From: Rhizohabitans arisaemae
Lineage (GTDB): Bacteria; Actinomycetota; Actinomycetes; Streptosporangiales; Streptosporangiaceae
Reading direction: 5' to 3'
Assembly (NCBI RefSeq): GCF_025996515.1
Contig: NZ_BLRH01000029.1
Location: 310,001 to 374,000, forward strand
DNA length: 64,000 nucleotides
Positions within the stretch are counted from its first letter, which is position 1; each line of letters starts with the position of its first letter. Below the pieces are notes generated by a model, which saw nothing but the letters and a program-made list of their open reading frames with translations, searched no databases and had not been told where the DNA came from. A program made the position numbers and the translations under genes. Shown here piece after piece: positions 48,968-58,305 of this stretch.

Positions 48968-50308
48968 ATGACAAAGGGAATCCCGCACGCCTCCGCAGGA
49001 GAGAACCTGCAGTTCTCGACGCTCTATACGGCTACCAGTCTGCTCCGTGGCATCTTCATTCTGACCCCTTTCTGGACCAGTGTCACCACAAAGTTCGACA
49101 CACATCGCAAAGCAGCGGATCTCATTACAAAAATGCGGGTTCGGTACGGCGGCCGCTCGGTGTGGGTCAAAGGCTTAAGCGGAAAGATGCTGCTCGTGCT
49201 TTCCCAGGGTGACGTCAAGCGTGTGCTGGACGGGTCGGATGAGGTTTTCTCACTGGCCAATCCGCAAAAGGTCGCGGGAATCAAGCAGTTTCAACCGGAC
49301 TCCCTGATCGTCTCCCAGGGTGAGCTGCGCAGGGATCGGCGTCGGTTCAACGACGCGGTGCTCACCTTCGACCCACTCAAAGACCGGTTCCGCGCCGTGG
49401 CGCACGAGGAGATCGAGGCACTGCTGTCGGAGCTCGACGGCACGGTGATGACCAAGGAGGACGCCTTCCGGGCCTTCCGCAGAATCGCCCGGCGCTGCCT
49501 CTTCGGGGACTCGGCCCGCGAGGACGACGCGATCACCGAGATGCTGCTCGCCCTCCGGCGGAACGCCAACTGGCTGGGCCGCAAGCCGTGGACCAAGGAC
49601 AAGGCCGCCCAGCTGTACGACAGACTCGCCGCCCGCATCGCCAAGTACGCCTCCGCCGCCGAGCCGGGCAGCCTGATGAGCAGGTTCCCCGAGGCGCCCA
49701 CAACCCCGCAGACCAACCCGGTCGGGCAGGTGACCCACTGGATGATGGCCTTCGACGTGACCAGCCTGGGAATCCTCCACGCGCTGGCGCTCCTGGCCGT
49801 GCACCCCGAGCACCGGGCGCGGGCCATGGGCGATGAGGACCACCTCCGGGCCTGCTTCTGGGAGGCCCTCCGGCTCTGGGCTCTCGTGCCCAGCCTGACC
49901 CGGGTGACCACCGAGCCCGTCGACTGGGACGGTGAGATCGTGCCCGCCGGGGTCGAGATACTGATCCCATCGGTGATCCTCCACCGCAATCCGCAGCTGG
50001 AGTACGCCGATCGGTTCACCCCCGAGGTCTGGCTGGACGGCCGGGGGCAGCGGGACTGGTGGATTCACCCCTTCGCCAAAGGTCCGGGGGAGTGCCCCGG
50101 CAAGGGCCTGGGGCTTTTCCTCGGCCCGGCGATCCTCGAGGCATTTCTGCAGCGGCGGGATTACGAACTGCTGGAGCCGGTCCTCGATGCGGACCGGCCC
50201 CTGCCGTACATGTTCGACTCATCCAAGACGAGCTTCGCCGTGTCGAAGCCGACTACTCGAGCACCTTCCCCGGATTCAGAATCCCCGTCGGGTCGAAAAT
50301 CCGCTTGA
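48968..50308 (+). CDS. Cytochrome P450
   Basis: 446 residues, AGGAGG 9 nt before ATG. I-helix WMMAFDVTSLGILHAL (acid-Thr pair as DVT), K-helix ExxR as WEALRLWALVPSLTRV, and haem ligand FAKGPGECPGKGLGLF with the conserved Cys. No membrane anchor, so a soluble bacterial P450 needing ferredoxin partners, none of which is adjacent. Its 3' end overlaps the convergent flavoprotein gene by 56 nt. The substrate is unknown. It could act in the same pathway as the 2-hydroxyacid oxidase, decarboxylase and peroxidase that follow. Confidence 0.9.
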   Translation: MTKGIPHASAGENLQFSTLYTATSLLRGIFILTPFWTSVTTKFDTHRKAADLITKMRVRYGGRSVWVKGLSGKMLLVLSQGDVKRVLDGSDEVFSLANPQKVAGIKQFQPDSLIVSQGELRRDRRRFNDAVLTFDPLKDRFRAVAHEEIEALLSELDGTVMTKEDAFRAFRRIARRCLFGDSAREDDAITEMLLALRRNANWLGRKPWTKDKAAQLYDRLAARIAKYASAAEPGSLMSRFPEAPTTPQTNPVGQVTHWMMAFDVTSLGILHALALLAVHPEHRARAMGDEDHLRACFWEALRLWALVPSLTRVTTEPVDWDGEIVPAGVEILIPSVILHRNPQLEYADRFTPEVWLDGRGQRDWWIHPFAKGPGECPGKGLGLFLGPAILEAFLQRRDYELLEPVLDADRPLPYMFDSSKTSFAVSKPTTRAPSPDSESPSGRKSA

Positions 50309-51656
50309 TCCCGCGCTGCATCTCCAGGTTGACCGGATCCAGCTCGCGCCGGAGCCAATCGCGCTTGAGGATGCCCACACCGTGCTCGCCGGTGATGGTG
50401 CCCCCAAGCGCGAGGCCCGCCGCCATGATCGCGTCGTAGGCGTCCTGGGCGCGTTTGAACGCGTCCGGGTCGTCCTTGTCGAACACGACGGTCGGGTGGA
50501 GGTTGCCGTCTCCGGCGTGACCGACCGTGGAGATGTAGAGCCGATACTTCTCGGCGATCGAGGCGATCTGATCGATGAACGGCGCCAGCTTGGTCCGGGG
50601 GACCGCGACGTCCTCGATGAACGCCGTCGGCCTGCCCGGCATCCGGGCGGCCTGCGCCTGCATCGCGGGCAGCACGAGCCGGCGGGCCTCCAGCACGCTT
50701 TTCGACTCCGCTTGGTCCGCCGCCACGGTGACCTGCAGCGCGCCGGCGCCGCGACAGAGTCCGGCGATCGACGCCAGCTCGTTCGCCGGGTCGTTGCCGT
50801 CGCATTCGACGATAAGCGTGGCCGACGCGTCGGCGGAGAGCATCGGATGCCCCAGCTCGGCCACCGCATGCGAGCTGGTCTTGTCCATGAGCTCCAAGGC
50901 GGAGGGCACGTGGCCTTCGGCGATGATGCGGGCGATCGCCTCTCCGGCGGCGGTCGCGGTCCCGAACGTCGCGAGCATCGCCAGGGACGGCGGCCGGATC
51001 GGCCGCAGGGCGAGGACCGCTTCGACGATGACGCCGAGCGTGCCCTCGGAGCCGACGAACAGATGGGTGAGGTCGTATCCGGCGACCCCCTTCACCGTGG
51101 TACGCCCCATCGGCATCAGCCGCCCGTCGGCGAGGACGGCGACCAGGCCGAGCACGTAGTCCGCGGTCACGCCGTACTTCACGCAGCACAGCCCGCCTGC
51201 GCCCACCGCGATGTTGCCCCCGATGGTGCAGGTGTCCGTGGACGCGGGATCGGGAGGGAAGAAGAGCCCGTGCTCGCGTACGGCGTCGGAGAGCGCGCGG
51301 TTGGTGATTCCCGGTTCGCAGCGCACCAGCCGGTTGCCCGGGTCGATCTCCAGGATGCGGTTCATCCGAAGCAGGGAGAGGACGATGCAGCCGTCGTCGG
51401 CGTTGGCCGCTCCGGCGAGGCCCGTTCGCGCCCCCTGGGGGACGACCGGGACGCCGAAGGCGTGTGCGGTCCGCATCACGTGCTGGACCTCCGCCACGGT
51501 CGTCGGCAGTACGACGATCGCGGGTTCCCCGGCGGGGCTGAACGGAGCGGAGTCGCGGGAGTAGGCCGCGCGGCTGGCGGCGTCCTCCAGGACGGCGTCG
51601 GCGGGCAGGCCGGCGCGTAACGCTCCCATCCAGGAGACTTCGGTCTGAGTGGTCAT
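50253..51656 (-). CDS. GlcD-like FAD-binding 2-hydroxyacid oxidase/dehydrogenase
   Basis: 467 residues, GGAGAAGA before ATG. PCMH-type FAD domain with VPVVPQGARTGLAGAA and TCTIGGNIAVGAGGLCCVKYG, and C-terminal substrate domain with VGHAGDGNLHPTVVF and TGEHGVGILKRDWL, all characteristic of GlcD/D-lactate/D-2-hydroxyglutarate dehydrogenases. The reaction is D-2-hydroxyacid to 2-oxoacid. Encoded 95 nt after a benzoylformate decarboxylase-like gene, which would use the 2-oxoacid, as in mandelate breakdown. Confidence 0.88.
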   Translation of the reverse strand: MTTQTEVSWMGALRAGLPADAVLEDAASRAAYSRDSAPFSPAGEPAIVVLPTTVAEVQHVMRTAHAFGVPVVPQGARTGLAGAANADDGCIVLSLLRMNRILEIDPGNRLVRCEPGITNRALSDAVREHGLFFPPDPASTDTCTIGGNIAVGAGGLCCVKYGVTADYVLGLVAVLADGRLMPMGRTTVKGVAGYDLTHLFVGSEGTLGVIVEAVLALRPIRPPSLAMLATFGTATAAGEAIARIIAEGHVPSALELMDKTSSHAVAELGHPMLSADASATLIVECDGNDPANELASIAGLCRGAGALQVTVAADQAESKSVLEARRLVLPAMQAQAARMPGRPTAFIEDVAVPRTKLAPFIDQIASIAEKYRLYISTVGHAGDGNLHPTVVFDKDDPDAFKRAQDAYDAIMAAGLALGGTITGEHGVGILKRDWLRRELDPVNLEMQRGIKRIFDPTGILNPGKVLE

Positions 51657-51751
51657 CTTCTTCTCCTAGATCGTGGGTGAGGTGACGATCGCGGTTCGCC
51701 GGTGGCGTCGGACGGTGTGCGCCCGTCGATCGGGGCGGCCGTCCTCCTCGC

Positions 51752-53326
51752 CTAGATCTTCGGCAGGACGGTGCTGATGGGGACCTCGATGAGCCGGGGA
51801 CCCTCCGGCCGTTCGCCGAGGGCGGCCCTGAGTTCCTCGATCGAGTTGACGTGCCGGGCGGGCACCCCGTACCCGGTCGCGATGGCGCAGATGTCGATGC
51901 CCGGGATGTCCAGGCCGGGGATGCCGTCGACATGCTCCAGGTGGCCGAACCATTTCAAGATCGCATACTCCCGGTTGGTGAGCACGATGATCGTCAGCGG
52001 CACCTTGTAGTGGGCCGCCGTCCACAGCGCGGGGACGGCGTAGTGCACGGAACCGTCGCCCATGACCGCGATCACGGGCCGCTCGGGCTTGGCCAGCTGG
52101 GCGCCGACCGCGGCGGGAAGCCCGAAGCCGAGGCCTCCGCCCTGGGTGAACAGGTAGGAGTTGGGCCTGCCGATCCGCACCTGGTCCTGGAAGATCGGCG
52201 CGTTGGACGGGGACTCGTTCACCCAGATGGCGTTCTGCGGCACGGAGTCGGCGAGCGCCGCGAAGACCTCCACCGGGGTCATCCGCCCGGGCACGGCCTC
52301 CTGCGGGGCCGGGCGTGCCCCCGTCGGCTGCCGGCCCGCCGGCATCGTCTCCTTCGCCAGGGCCTCCAGCGCGAGCCGTACGTCGCCGACGATCGCCTCG
52401 CCCACCGGGGCCTTGGCGGCCTCGTCGGGGTCGCTGGTGATGTGGATGAGCTCGGACCCCGCCGGCAGGTAGTCGCCGGGGAGGTAGGGGTAGTACCGGA
52501 AGACGGGTGCGCCGATCACCAGGATGAGGTCGTGCCCGGCGAGCTGGGCGGAGAGCATCGGGATGACGGGCTGCAGGAAGCCGCGGAACTGAGGGTGGTC
52601 CTGGGGGAATCCGGCGCGTCCCTCCAGCGGGGCGGCCCAGACGGGCAGCGCGCATCGCTCGGCGAGGGTCACCGCCGACTCCCACGCCCCGGAGACGTCG
52701 ACGTCGCCGCCGAGGACGAGGACGGGGTTGCTCGCCTGCTGCAGCCGGTCGGCGACGGCGGTGATCGCCTCGGGCAGCGGGGCCGTCCGCGAGGTGATCT
52801 TGCGCCGGATCACCTCGGCCGCGTCGATCTCGACGTCGAAGTCGTCCATCGGCAGGGAGACGAAGACCGGTCCCATGGGGGGCGTGGCCGCCATGTGGAA
52901 GGCCCGGGCGAGGGAGGCGGGCACGTCCTGCGGCCGCGGGGGTTCGTAGGCCCACTTGACCGCGGGCTGCGGGACGGTGGTCGCGTTGACGTTGGTCAGC
53001 AGCGCCTCCAGGGTCATCATCGCCCTGACCTGCTGGCCGGCCGTGACGACCATCGGGGTGCGGTTGGCCGCCGCGTTGATGATGGCGCCCATGGCGTTGC
53101 CCAGCCCGGCGGAGGTGTGCAGGTTGACGAGGGAGGTGGTGCCGCTCGCCTGCGCGTACCCGTCGGCGAGGCCGACGACGACAGCCTCCTGCAATCCCAG
53201 AATGTAGCGAAAGTCATCCGGGAACCGGTTGAGCATGGGCAGCTCGGTTGACCCTGGATTGCCGAAGATTGTCGAAATTTCGTGATTTCGGAATAGGTCG
53301 AATACTACTTCCCGCACGATCGTCAC
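51752..53326 (-). CDS. ThDP enzyme, benzoylformate decarboxylase-like
   Basis: 524 residues from the GTG at 53326 (AAGGGG 8 nt upstream; another GTG 9 nt earlier sits on that site). Clear match in memory to Pseudomonas MdlC: FGNPGSTELPML (Ser26), LGLQEAVVVGLADGYAQASG (Glu47), NLHTSAGLGNAMG (His70), KWAYEP, then the ThDP motif MGDGSVHYAVPALW with NREYAILKW. One difference: FRYYPYLPGDYL carries Tyr where MdlC has catalytic His281. Expected to decarboxylate an aromatic or other 2-oxoacid to an aldehyde. The His-to-Tyr change may alter substrate or activity. Confidence 0.85.
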   Translation of the reverse strand: MTIVREVVFDLFRNHEISTIFGNPGSTELPMLNRFPDDFRYILGLQEAVVVGLADGYAQASGTTSLVNLHTSAGLGNAMGAIINAAANRTPMVVTAGQQVRAMMTLEALLTNVNATTVPQPAVKWAYEPPRPQDVPASLARAFHMAATPPMGPVFVSLPMDDFDVEIDAAEVIRRKITSRTAPLPEAITAVADRLQQASNPVLVLGGDVDVSGAWESAVTLAERCALPVWAAPLEGRAGFPQDHPQFRGFLQPVIPMLSAQLAGHDLILVIGAPVFRYYPYLPGDYLPAGSELIHITSDPDEAAKAPVGEAIVGDVRLALEALAKETMPAGRQPTGARPAPQEAVPGRMTPVEVFAALADSVPQNAIWVNESPSNAPIFQDQVRIGRPNSYLFTQGGGLGFGLPAAVGAQLAKPERPVIAVMGDGSVHYAVPALWTAAHYKVPLTIIVLTNREYAILKWFGHLEHVDGIPGLDIPGIDICAIATGYGVPARHVNSIEELRAALGERPEGPRLIEVPISTVLPKI

Positions 53327-53697
53327 TGGGCGCACCCCTTCGTCGGCCGTTGAGCGCCGGCTCTTATCCCGATGACCGCAATCATCGGCTCCCTCGGTGG
53401 TGACGGCGCTTTCTCTGGAATATATCCTCCGCGTCGGGCGTGCTCACCTGTCCACTCGGCTTGTTCTCGATGCGCATGTCACATTCATGGTTCGACCCAT
53501 GGAAAGGGCATGTTTTCCGGCGTTCTGTTTGCTGGATAAGTCGCATGGTGAAATCTCGCGGGCCTTGTTATGTGTCGCGCTCCGTGAAGTCGGGGAGTTA
53601 GTGTGATTGGAAGTCAACACCCGATTACTCAGGGTAATTGGCGGTATTTGTTGGTGGTTGGGTCATCTGCCCAGAAGGGCGGTCGGGGGGACGGAGC
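53327..53697. other. Divergent promoter region, no gene
   Basis: About 370 nt between the leftward decarboxylase gene and the rightward peroxidase gene, markedly AT-richer. Short frames lack ribosome sites and bias. Should contain both promoters. Confidence 0.55.
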
Positions 53698-55695
53698 ATG
53701 GCGAAGCAGCGGCAGCGGCCCACACGGCTTGGGCCATCACCCGACGGGCATGGCAAGGAGGCGTCACCGGTGGATGGGACCGTGCACAGCGACATACCTC
53801 AACAACAGCAGTCTGAACCGCGCCGGGAGCCGCCGGCGGAATCGGCGGAGACCGGGCCGGATCCTCGCGTGGCCGTCGGCCGCCCGCCGGAGGCCGCCGA
53901 CGGGACGGCGGAGACCGGGACGAGGCCGCCCGCCACAGAAACGTTGCGGCGACTGGTCAAACCGCGGGAGTGGCACGAGCTCCCGACCCCGCTGGCGATC
54001 GTCCGGCTCGCGGCGATGCGCGACGGGCTCCGGGAACACAACCTGCACGACACGGTGGGAGCCGGCGGGGAAGGGGACCGTAAACCGTCCGGCCGGCCCC
54101 GGCCCAGACACCGCACCTACGACGGCTCCGGGTACGACGCCTACGACGAGGACATGGGACGGGCGGGCACGCGGTTCGACCGAAACGCCCCCCTGGAGAT
54201 GACCTTCCCCGACGCCGGGCGGATGATGAGCCCCAGCCCCCGCGAGATCAGCAGGCGGCTGCTCCGGCGCCGGGCCTTCCAGCCCGCTCCGTCGTTGAAC
54301 CTGCTGGCCGCCGCGTGGATTCAGTTCCAGAACCACGACTGGTTCAGCCACGGCGACAACCACGAGGCACAGCCCCTTGAGGTCGGGCTCCGGGACGACG
54401 ACGACTGGCACGAACGTCCGATGCGGGTCCGCCGGACCCGTCCCGACCCGGTGAGCCACACCCGGTCCGACCGTCCTCCCACCTACGAGAACACCGTCAC
54501 CCACTGGTGGGACGGCTCGCAGGTCTACGGCAGCTCCGAGGAGCGGTGCCGTAGGCTCCGTACCGGCGAGGACGGGAAGCTGATCCTGGAGGACGGCCGT
54601 CTTCCCCAGGACGACCGCCCCGGGCTGGACGGGATCGACCTCACCGGTTTCTCGGACAACTACTGGGTCGGCCTGTCCATGCTGCACACGCTCTTCGCCA
54701 AAGAGCACAACGCCGTCTGCGACAGGCTGCGGGCCGCGTATCCCTCGTGGGGCGACGAAGAGCTTTTCCAGACCGCCAGGCTCGTCAACGCCGCGGTCAT
54801 GGCCAAGATCCACACAGTGGAGTGGACACCCGGCATCCTCTCCCACCCGGCCACCGTGGCCGCGATGAACGTGAACTGGAGCGGGCTCGCCGGGCCGAGA
54901 TTCCGGAGAAGGTACGGCCGGGTGGGGGACGGCGAGGTGATCTCCGGGATTCTCGGCTCACCCATGAACCACCACGGGGCCCCCTACTCGATCACCGAGG
55001 AGTTCGTCACCTGCTACCGCCTCCACCCGCTCATCCCGGATGAGTACGAGATCCGGTCGAACCGGCGGGGGGAGCTCGTCGACCGGGTGGACTTCGCCCC
55101 GATCCAGGGCGCGGGGACGCGCGACGCGGTCACGCGTTACGGCATGTCCGATCTCTTCTACTCCTTCGGCGTCGCCCACCCCGGTGCCATCACGCTGCAC
55201 AACCATCCGGACGCGCTCAGAAACCTGGTGCGGATCAGCGGTGAGCACCTCGACCTCGGGACCGTCGACATCCTCAGGGACAGGGAGCGGGGCGTCCCCC
55301 GCTACAACGCCTTCCGCACGATGCTGCGCAAGCCGCCGGTCCGCGATTTCCACGGGCTCACCCCGAACGCCGTGTGGGCCAAGGAGATCGAGGAGATCTA
55401 CGACGGGCAGATCGACCAGGTGGACACGATGATCGGCATGTACGCCGAGGAACCGCCCAAGGGTTTCGGGTTCTCCGAGACCGCATTCCGGATCTTCGTG
55501 CTGATGGCGTCCCGGCGGCTCAAGAGCGACCCGTTCTTCACCGACCACTACACGCCGGAGGTCTACACCCCGGAGGGCCTGGAGTGGGTCGAGAACACCG
55601 GCATGCTCGACGTCCTGCATCGCCATCACCCCGAGCTCGCTCCGGCGCTCGCCGGTGTCGGCAATGCCTTCTCCCCCTGGCGCAGGCTCCGATGA
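53698..55695 (+). CDS. Animal-type haem peroxidase (cyclooxygenase/alpha-dioxygenase-like)
   Basis: 665 residues from the ATG at 53698; an in-frame ATG 60 nt upstream gives a less likely extension. The first 90 residues are Pro/Glu/Gly-rich and probably disordered. The peroxidase domain begins near 95. NLLAAAWIQFQNHDWFSHG carries the distal-type His, followed by TYENTVTHWWDGSQVYGSS. Later come NYWVGLSMLHTLFAKEHNAV, IHTVEWTPGIL and ITEEFVTCYRLHPLIPDE (a proximal-type helix with RxHPLIP), and MSDLFYSF. The family oxidises fatty acids or halides with peroxide. The nearby lipase-like gene favours a lipid substrate. No signal peptide. ATGA overlap with the next gene. Confidence 0.85.
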   Translation: MAKQRQRPTRLGPSPDGHGKEASPVDGTVHSDIPQQQQSEPRREPPAESAETGPDPRVAVGRPPEAADGTAETGTRPPATETLRRLVKPREWHELPTPLAIVRLAAMRDGLREHNLHDTVGAGGEGDRKPSGRPRPRHRTYDGSGYDAYDEDMGRAGTRFDRNAPLEMTFPDAGRMMSPSPREISRRLLRRRAFQPAPSLNLLAAAWIQFQNHDWFSHGDNHEAQPLEVGLRDDDDWHERPMRVRRTRPDPVSHTRSDRPPTYENTVTHWWDGSQVYGSSEERCRRLRTGEDGKLILEDGRLPQDDRPGLDGIDLTGFSDNYWVGLSMLHTLFAKEHNAVCDRLRAAYPSWGDEELFQTARLVNAAVMAKIHTVEWTPGILSHPATVAAMNVNWSGLAGPRFRRRYGRVGDGEVISGILGSPMNHHGAPYSITEEFVTCYRLHPLIPDEYEIRSNRRGELVDRVDFAPIQGAGTRDAVTRYGMSDLFYSFGVAHPGAITLHNHPDALRNLVRISGEHLDLGTVDILRDRERGVPRYNAFRTMLRKPPVRDFHGLTPNAVWAKEIEEIYDGQIDQVDTMIGMYAEEPPKGFGFSETAFRIFVLMASRRLKSDPFFTDHYTPEVYTPEGLEWVENTGMLDVLHRHHPELAPALAGVGNAFSPWRRLR

Positions 55696-56087
55696 GCGGG
55701 GAGGCGGGCCGGATCGCGATGCTGGCGGACTCCGTACGGGCCGACGCGCAGAAGATGACCGAGCAGGCGCTTCGCCTGCGGGACGCGGCTCAGGAGCTGC
55801 GCCTGCGATCCCAGGTGCCCGGCTGGTTCGAGGAGGTCGTCCGCGGGCAGATCGATCGGTGCATGGCCGCGTCGGCCGACCTCTCCGTCGCCGCGGCGAG
55901 GCTCAACGAACACGCCAGGGCGATCCTGGAGCGCGGGACGGCCGGTCAAGGGCGAGCCGGTCGCCGATCGGAGGGCGGGGGGACGGGCGAGCCGCCGTCC
56001 ACGACAGGAGTCGCTCCCGAATCGGACCCGGACCGGGGCTCGTCGGACGGTGCGGCAGGCGTTCTCAACCGGGCGGAGGGACCATGA
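55692..56087 (+). CDS. Small helical protein of the peroxidase unit
   Basis: 131 residues. The first 80 form long amphipathic helices (RIAMLADSVRADAQKMTEQA, then ADLSVAAARLNEHARAILE) with a single WFEEVV turn, the remaining 50 are Gly/Ser/Pro-rich and disordered. WXG100-like helical-hairpin appearance but no clear WxG. Coupled by ATGA to genes on both sides, so it most likely binds the peroxidase or the hydrolase. Family not recognised. Confidence 0.65.
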   Translation: MSGEAGRIAMLADSVRADAQKMTEQALRLRDAAQELRLRSQVPGWFEEVVRGQIDRCMAASADLSVAAARLNEHARAILERGTAGQGRAGRRSEGGGTGEPPSTTGVAPESDPDRGSSDGAAGVLNRAEGP

Positions 56088-58225
56088 GCACTGAGACCGA
56101 GCCGAGCCGGGTGCCTGCCGTCACCGGTGAGGATCTCCCCGACCTGGAGGTCGTCAAGCGGGTCGCCGTGGAGATCGCCATGGCCGCGCAGGAGATCCAG
56201 GCGGTGTCGGCGCGGGTGAGTTCCGTTCTCTCCCAGGGGCTTCTCACCTCGACCGTGCTGCGGTCGCCGAGGACCGGGTTGAAGGCGCAGAGCAGTCTGC
56301 TCCAGACCGTGACGAACGGCCGGGGCCTGGGCTACGCGCTGACCGGGACGGTGGAGAAGCTGGGGGGGCTCACCGGTCAGGAGAGCCTGGCCCGGCTGGT
56401 CGCGGTGACCTCGCTCCGCCTGCGGATCGAGGCCGTCGCCCGGCTCCACCCCGAGCTCGCCGAGGACGAGACGCTGCGCCACCTGATCACCGCGGTCAGG
56501 TCGGACAAGGACCTCGAGACCGTACGGGCGCTGCGCAGGCTCATCAAGAGCCGGGGCATCCAGAAGGCGCTGACCAACATCGCTCCGATCTTCACCGAGC
56601 TGCTGGCGATCCGCGCGCTCCTGGACGAGAACCCGCTCAACGACGAATCCGGCTGGAGTATCGCCACCGGGCGCCCGGTTCACGAGGAGACCCTGTTCGG
56701 CGTCACCGAGCGGATGGTCTGCAGCTGGGACGTGGGGGACGGGCACGCCACCCGGTGCGATCTGGACAAGGAGACGGTGGCGGGCCTGGGGACCGAGATC
56801 AGCGTCACGACCTTGATGAGGAACATCGCCCTCGTCGGCAACACCGGGCGGATTCTCATCCAGGAGATCGAGGGCACCCGCTATGTGATCAGCGCGCCGG
56901 GCATGCAGGTGGGCCTGCCGCGCAACGACTCACCGCAGGACCTGGTGGGCGCGTGGCGGAACACCCTGATGAACGAGTCGCCCTACACCCGGTCCGTGGC
57001 CAAGGCGATCGAGGATTTCGGCATTCCCGACGGCGCCGAGATCCTGTTCATGGGACACAGCGAGGGCGGGGCCGTGGTGATGAACATCGCCCAGGATCCC
57101 GCGTTCAACCGGAGATTCAAGATCACACATGTCATCTCGGTGGGGGCCCCGGTGGACTTGAAGACCCCGCCGTCGGACTCCTTCGTCGCGACGATCACCA
57201 ACCAGCACGACCTGATTCCCAGCCTGGACGGGCAGGGGCCGGGTTCGCCGTTCCACCTCCACCCGGACTGGTACGTGGTCGACTACGTGGGCACACACGA
57301 CTTCCCTGCGTGCCACAACGCCTGGCGTTACCTGGAAGACCTGGAATACAACCTGCCCGAGGCGCGCAAGCACATCGACGAAAATCTCACCGCGTATCGG
57401 GGTGGGATCACTCGAATGCAGGCATACCGTCTCTGGGACAAGGTTCAGGAGCCCGACGGATTCCCGTTCCTGACGGTCGCGACGGCGCCGCGCACGACGA
57501 CCGGCGGGACGGTCGAGCTCCCGCTGCGCTCCTACGACGGGTCGTCGGCTCTGGCGTACTTCGCCGCCGACCAGGCCGCCGTGCTGAAGCTGCTGGAGGG
57601 TACGGGCCTGCGCCCCGCGGTGATGCCGTGGGCGGGGGCGATCGTCGGTCTGCTGTCGCGGACTCACCGGGAGTCGAGTATCGGCCCGTTCGCCGAGGTG
57701 GGCTTGGCGATCCTCGTGCACGATCCGTGGCAGCCGCGGCCGATTCTGGTCTGGGCCGACTTGATGAAGCGCCCCCACCACCGGCGATCGGGAGCGCATG
57801 TGATCGATGTCGCGGTCAGCTCGGACACGGCGGAGGTGAGCGGGCGGGAGATATGGGGGCATCGGACGTTCACCACCGAGATAGATTTCCAGCTCGGCAA
57901 GGGCCGGCTCGCGGTAGCCGTACCGGACCTGCTTGAGTTGTCCGGAAAGCTCGGCCCATGGGTGCCGGGTCCGGAGGCGGATCTGGTGCTGTACTCCCAG
58001 CGCGAAGGCGAGACCCTGCGCTCGCTGGTGGACGTCAAGGGCTCCACCCGGCTGCACCCCTCCCATCAGGTACGGCTGTCCGTCGGCTCGTCGCCGAATC
58101 CGATGGCCGGACGTCTCCGGGATCTCGGCCTCGCCGGGGCCCGGCCGTTCATGGTGCTCTCGGTTCCGCGCCAGCAGACGCGTCTGGGCGCGGGGGTGCC
58201 CGTGTCCGTGCGCAAAGGCGGGTAG
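56084..58225 (+). CDS. Alpha/beta-hydrolase fused to acetoacetate-decarboxylase-like domain
   Basis: 713 residues. A helical N-part (about 20-190) leads to a hydrolase domain with nucleophile elbow LFMGHSEGGAVVMNIA (Ser in GHSEGG, near 327), an Asp/His-bearing part TITNQHDLIPSLDGQGPGS and DYVGTHDFPACHNAW. The C-terminal third (about 510-705) has the look of acetoacetate-decarboxylase-like proteins (VGLAILVHDPW, AEVSGREIWGHRTF). This fused plan next to a haem peroxidase suggests a lipid-releasing and oxidising pair. Both partial assignments are by pattern, hydrolase stronger than decarboxylase-like. Confidence 0.7.
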   Translation: MSTETEPSRVPAVTGEDLPDLEVVKRVAVEIAMAAQEIQAVSARVSSVLSQGLLTSTVLRSPRTGLKAQSSLLQTVTNGRGLGYALTGTVEKLGGLTGQESLARLVAVTSLRLRIEAVARLHPELAEDETLRHLITAVRSDKDLETVRALRRLIKSRGIQKALTNIAPIFTELLAIRALLDENPLNDESGWSIATGRPVHEETLFGVTERMVCSWDVGDGHATRCDLDKETVAGLGTEISVTTLMRNIALVGNTGRILIQEIEGTRYVISAPGMQVGLPRNDSPQDLVGAWRNTLMNESPYTRSVAKAIEDFGIPDGAEILFMGHSEGGAVVMNIAQDPAFNRRFKITHVISVGAPVDLKTPPSDSFVATITNQHDLIPSLDGQGPGSPFHLHPDWYVVDYVGTHDFPACHNAWRYLEDLEYNLPEARKHIDENLTAYRGGITRMQAYRLWDKVQEPDGFPFLTVATAPRTTTGGTVELPLRSYDGSSALAYFAADQAAVLKLLEGTGLRPAVMPWAGAIVGLLSRTHRESSIGPFAEVGLAILVHDPWQPRPILVWADLMKRPHHRRSGAHVIDVAVSSDTAEVSGREIWGHRTFTTEIDFQLGKGRLAVAVPDLLELSGKLGPWVPGPEADLVLYSQREGETLRSLVDVKGSTRLHPSHQVRLSVGSSPNPMAGRLRDLGLAGARPFMVLSVPRQQTRLGAGVPVSVRKGG

Positions 58226-58238
58226 GCGCATCGGCCGG

Positions 58239-58278
58239 TGGCCGGGCGGCGCCGGTGGGCTCCGGCGCCGCCCGGCCA
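58239..58278. terminator. Bidirectional terminator
   Basis: 17-bp perfect stem (58239-58255 with 58262-58278) and 6-nt loop between convergent hydrolase and hexosaminidase genes. Confidence 0.85.
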
Positions 58279-58305
58279 CCTGAGGCGGAGGTTACGGGTG
58301 CCGGG

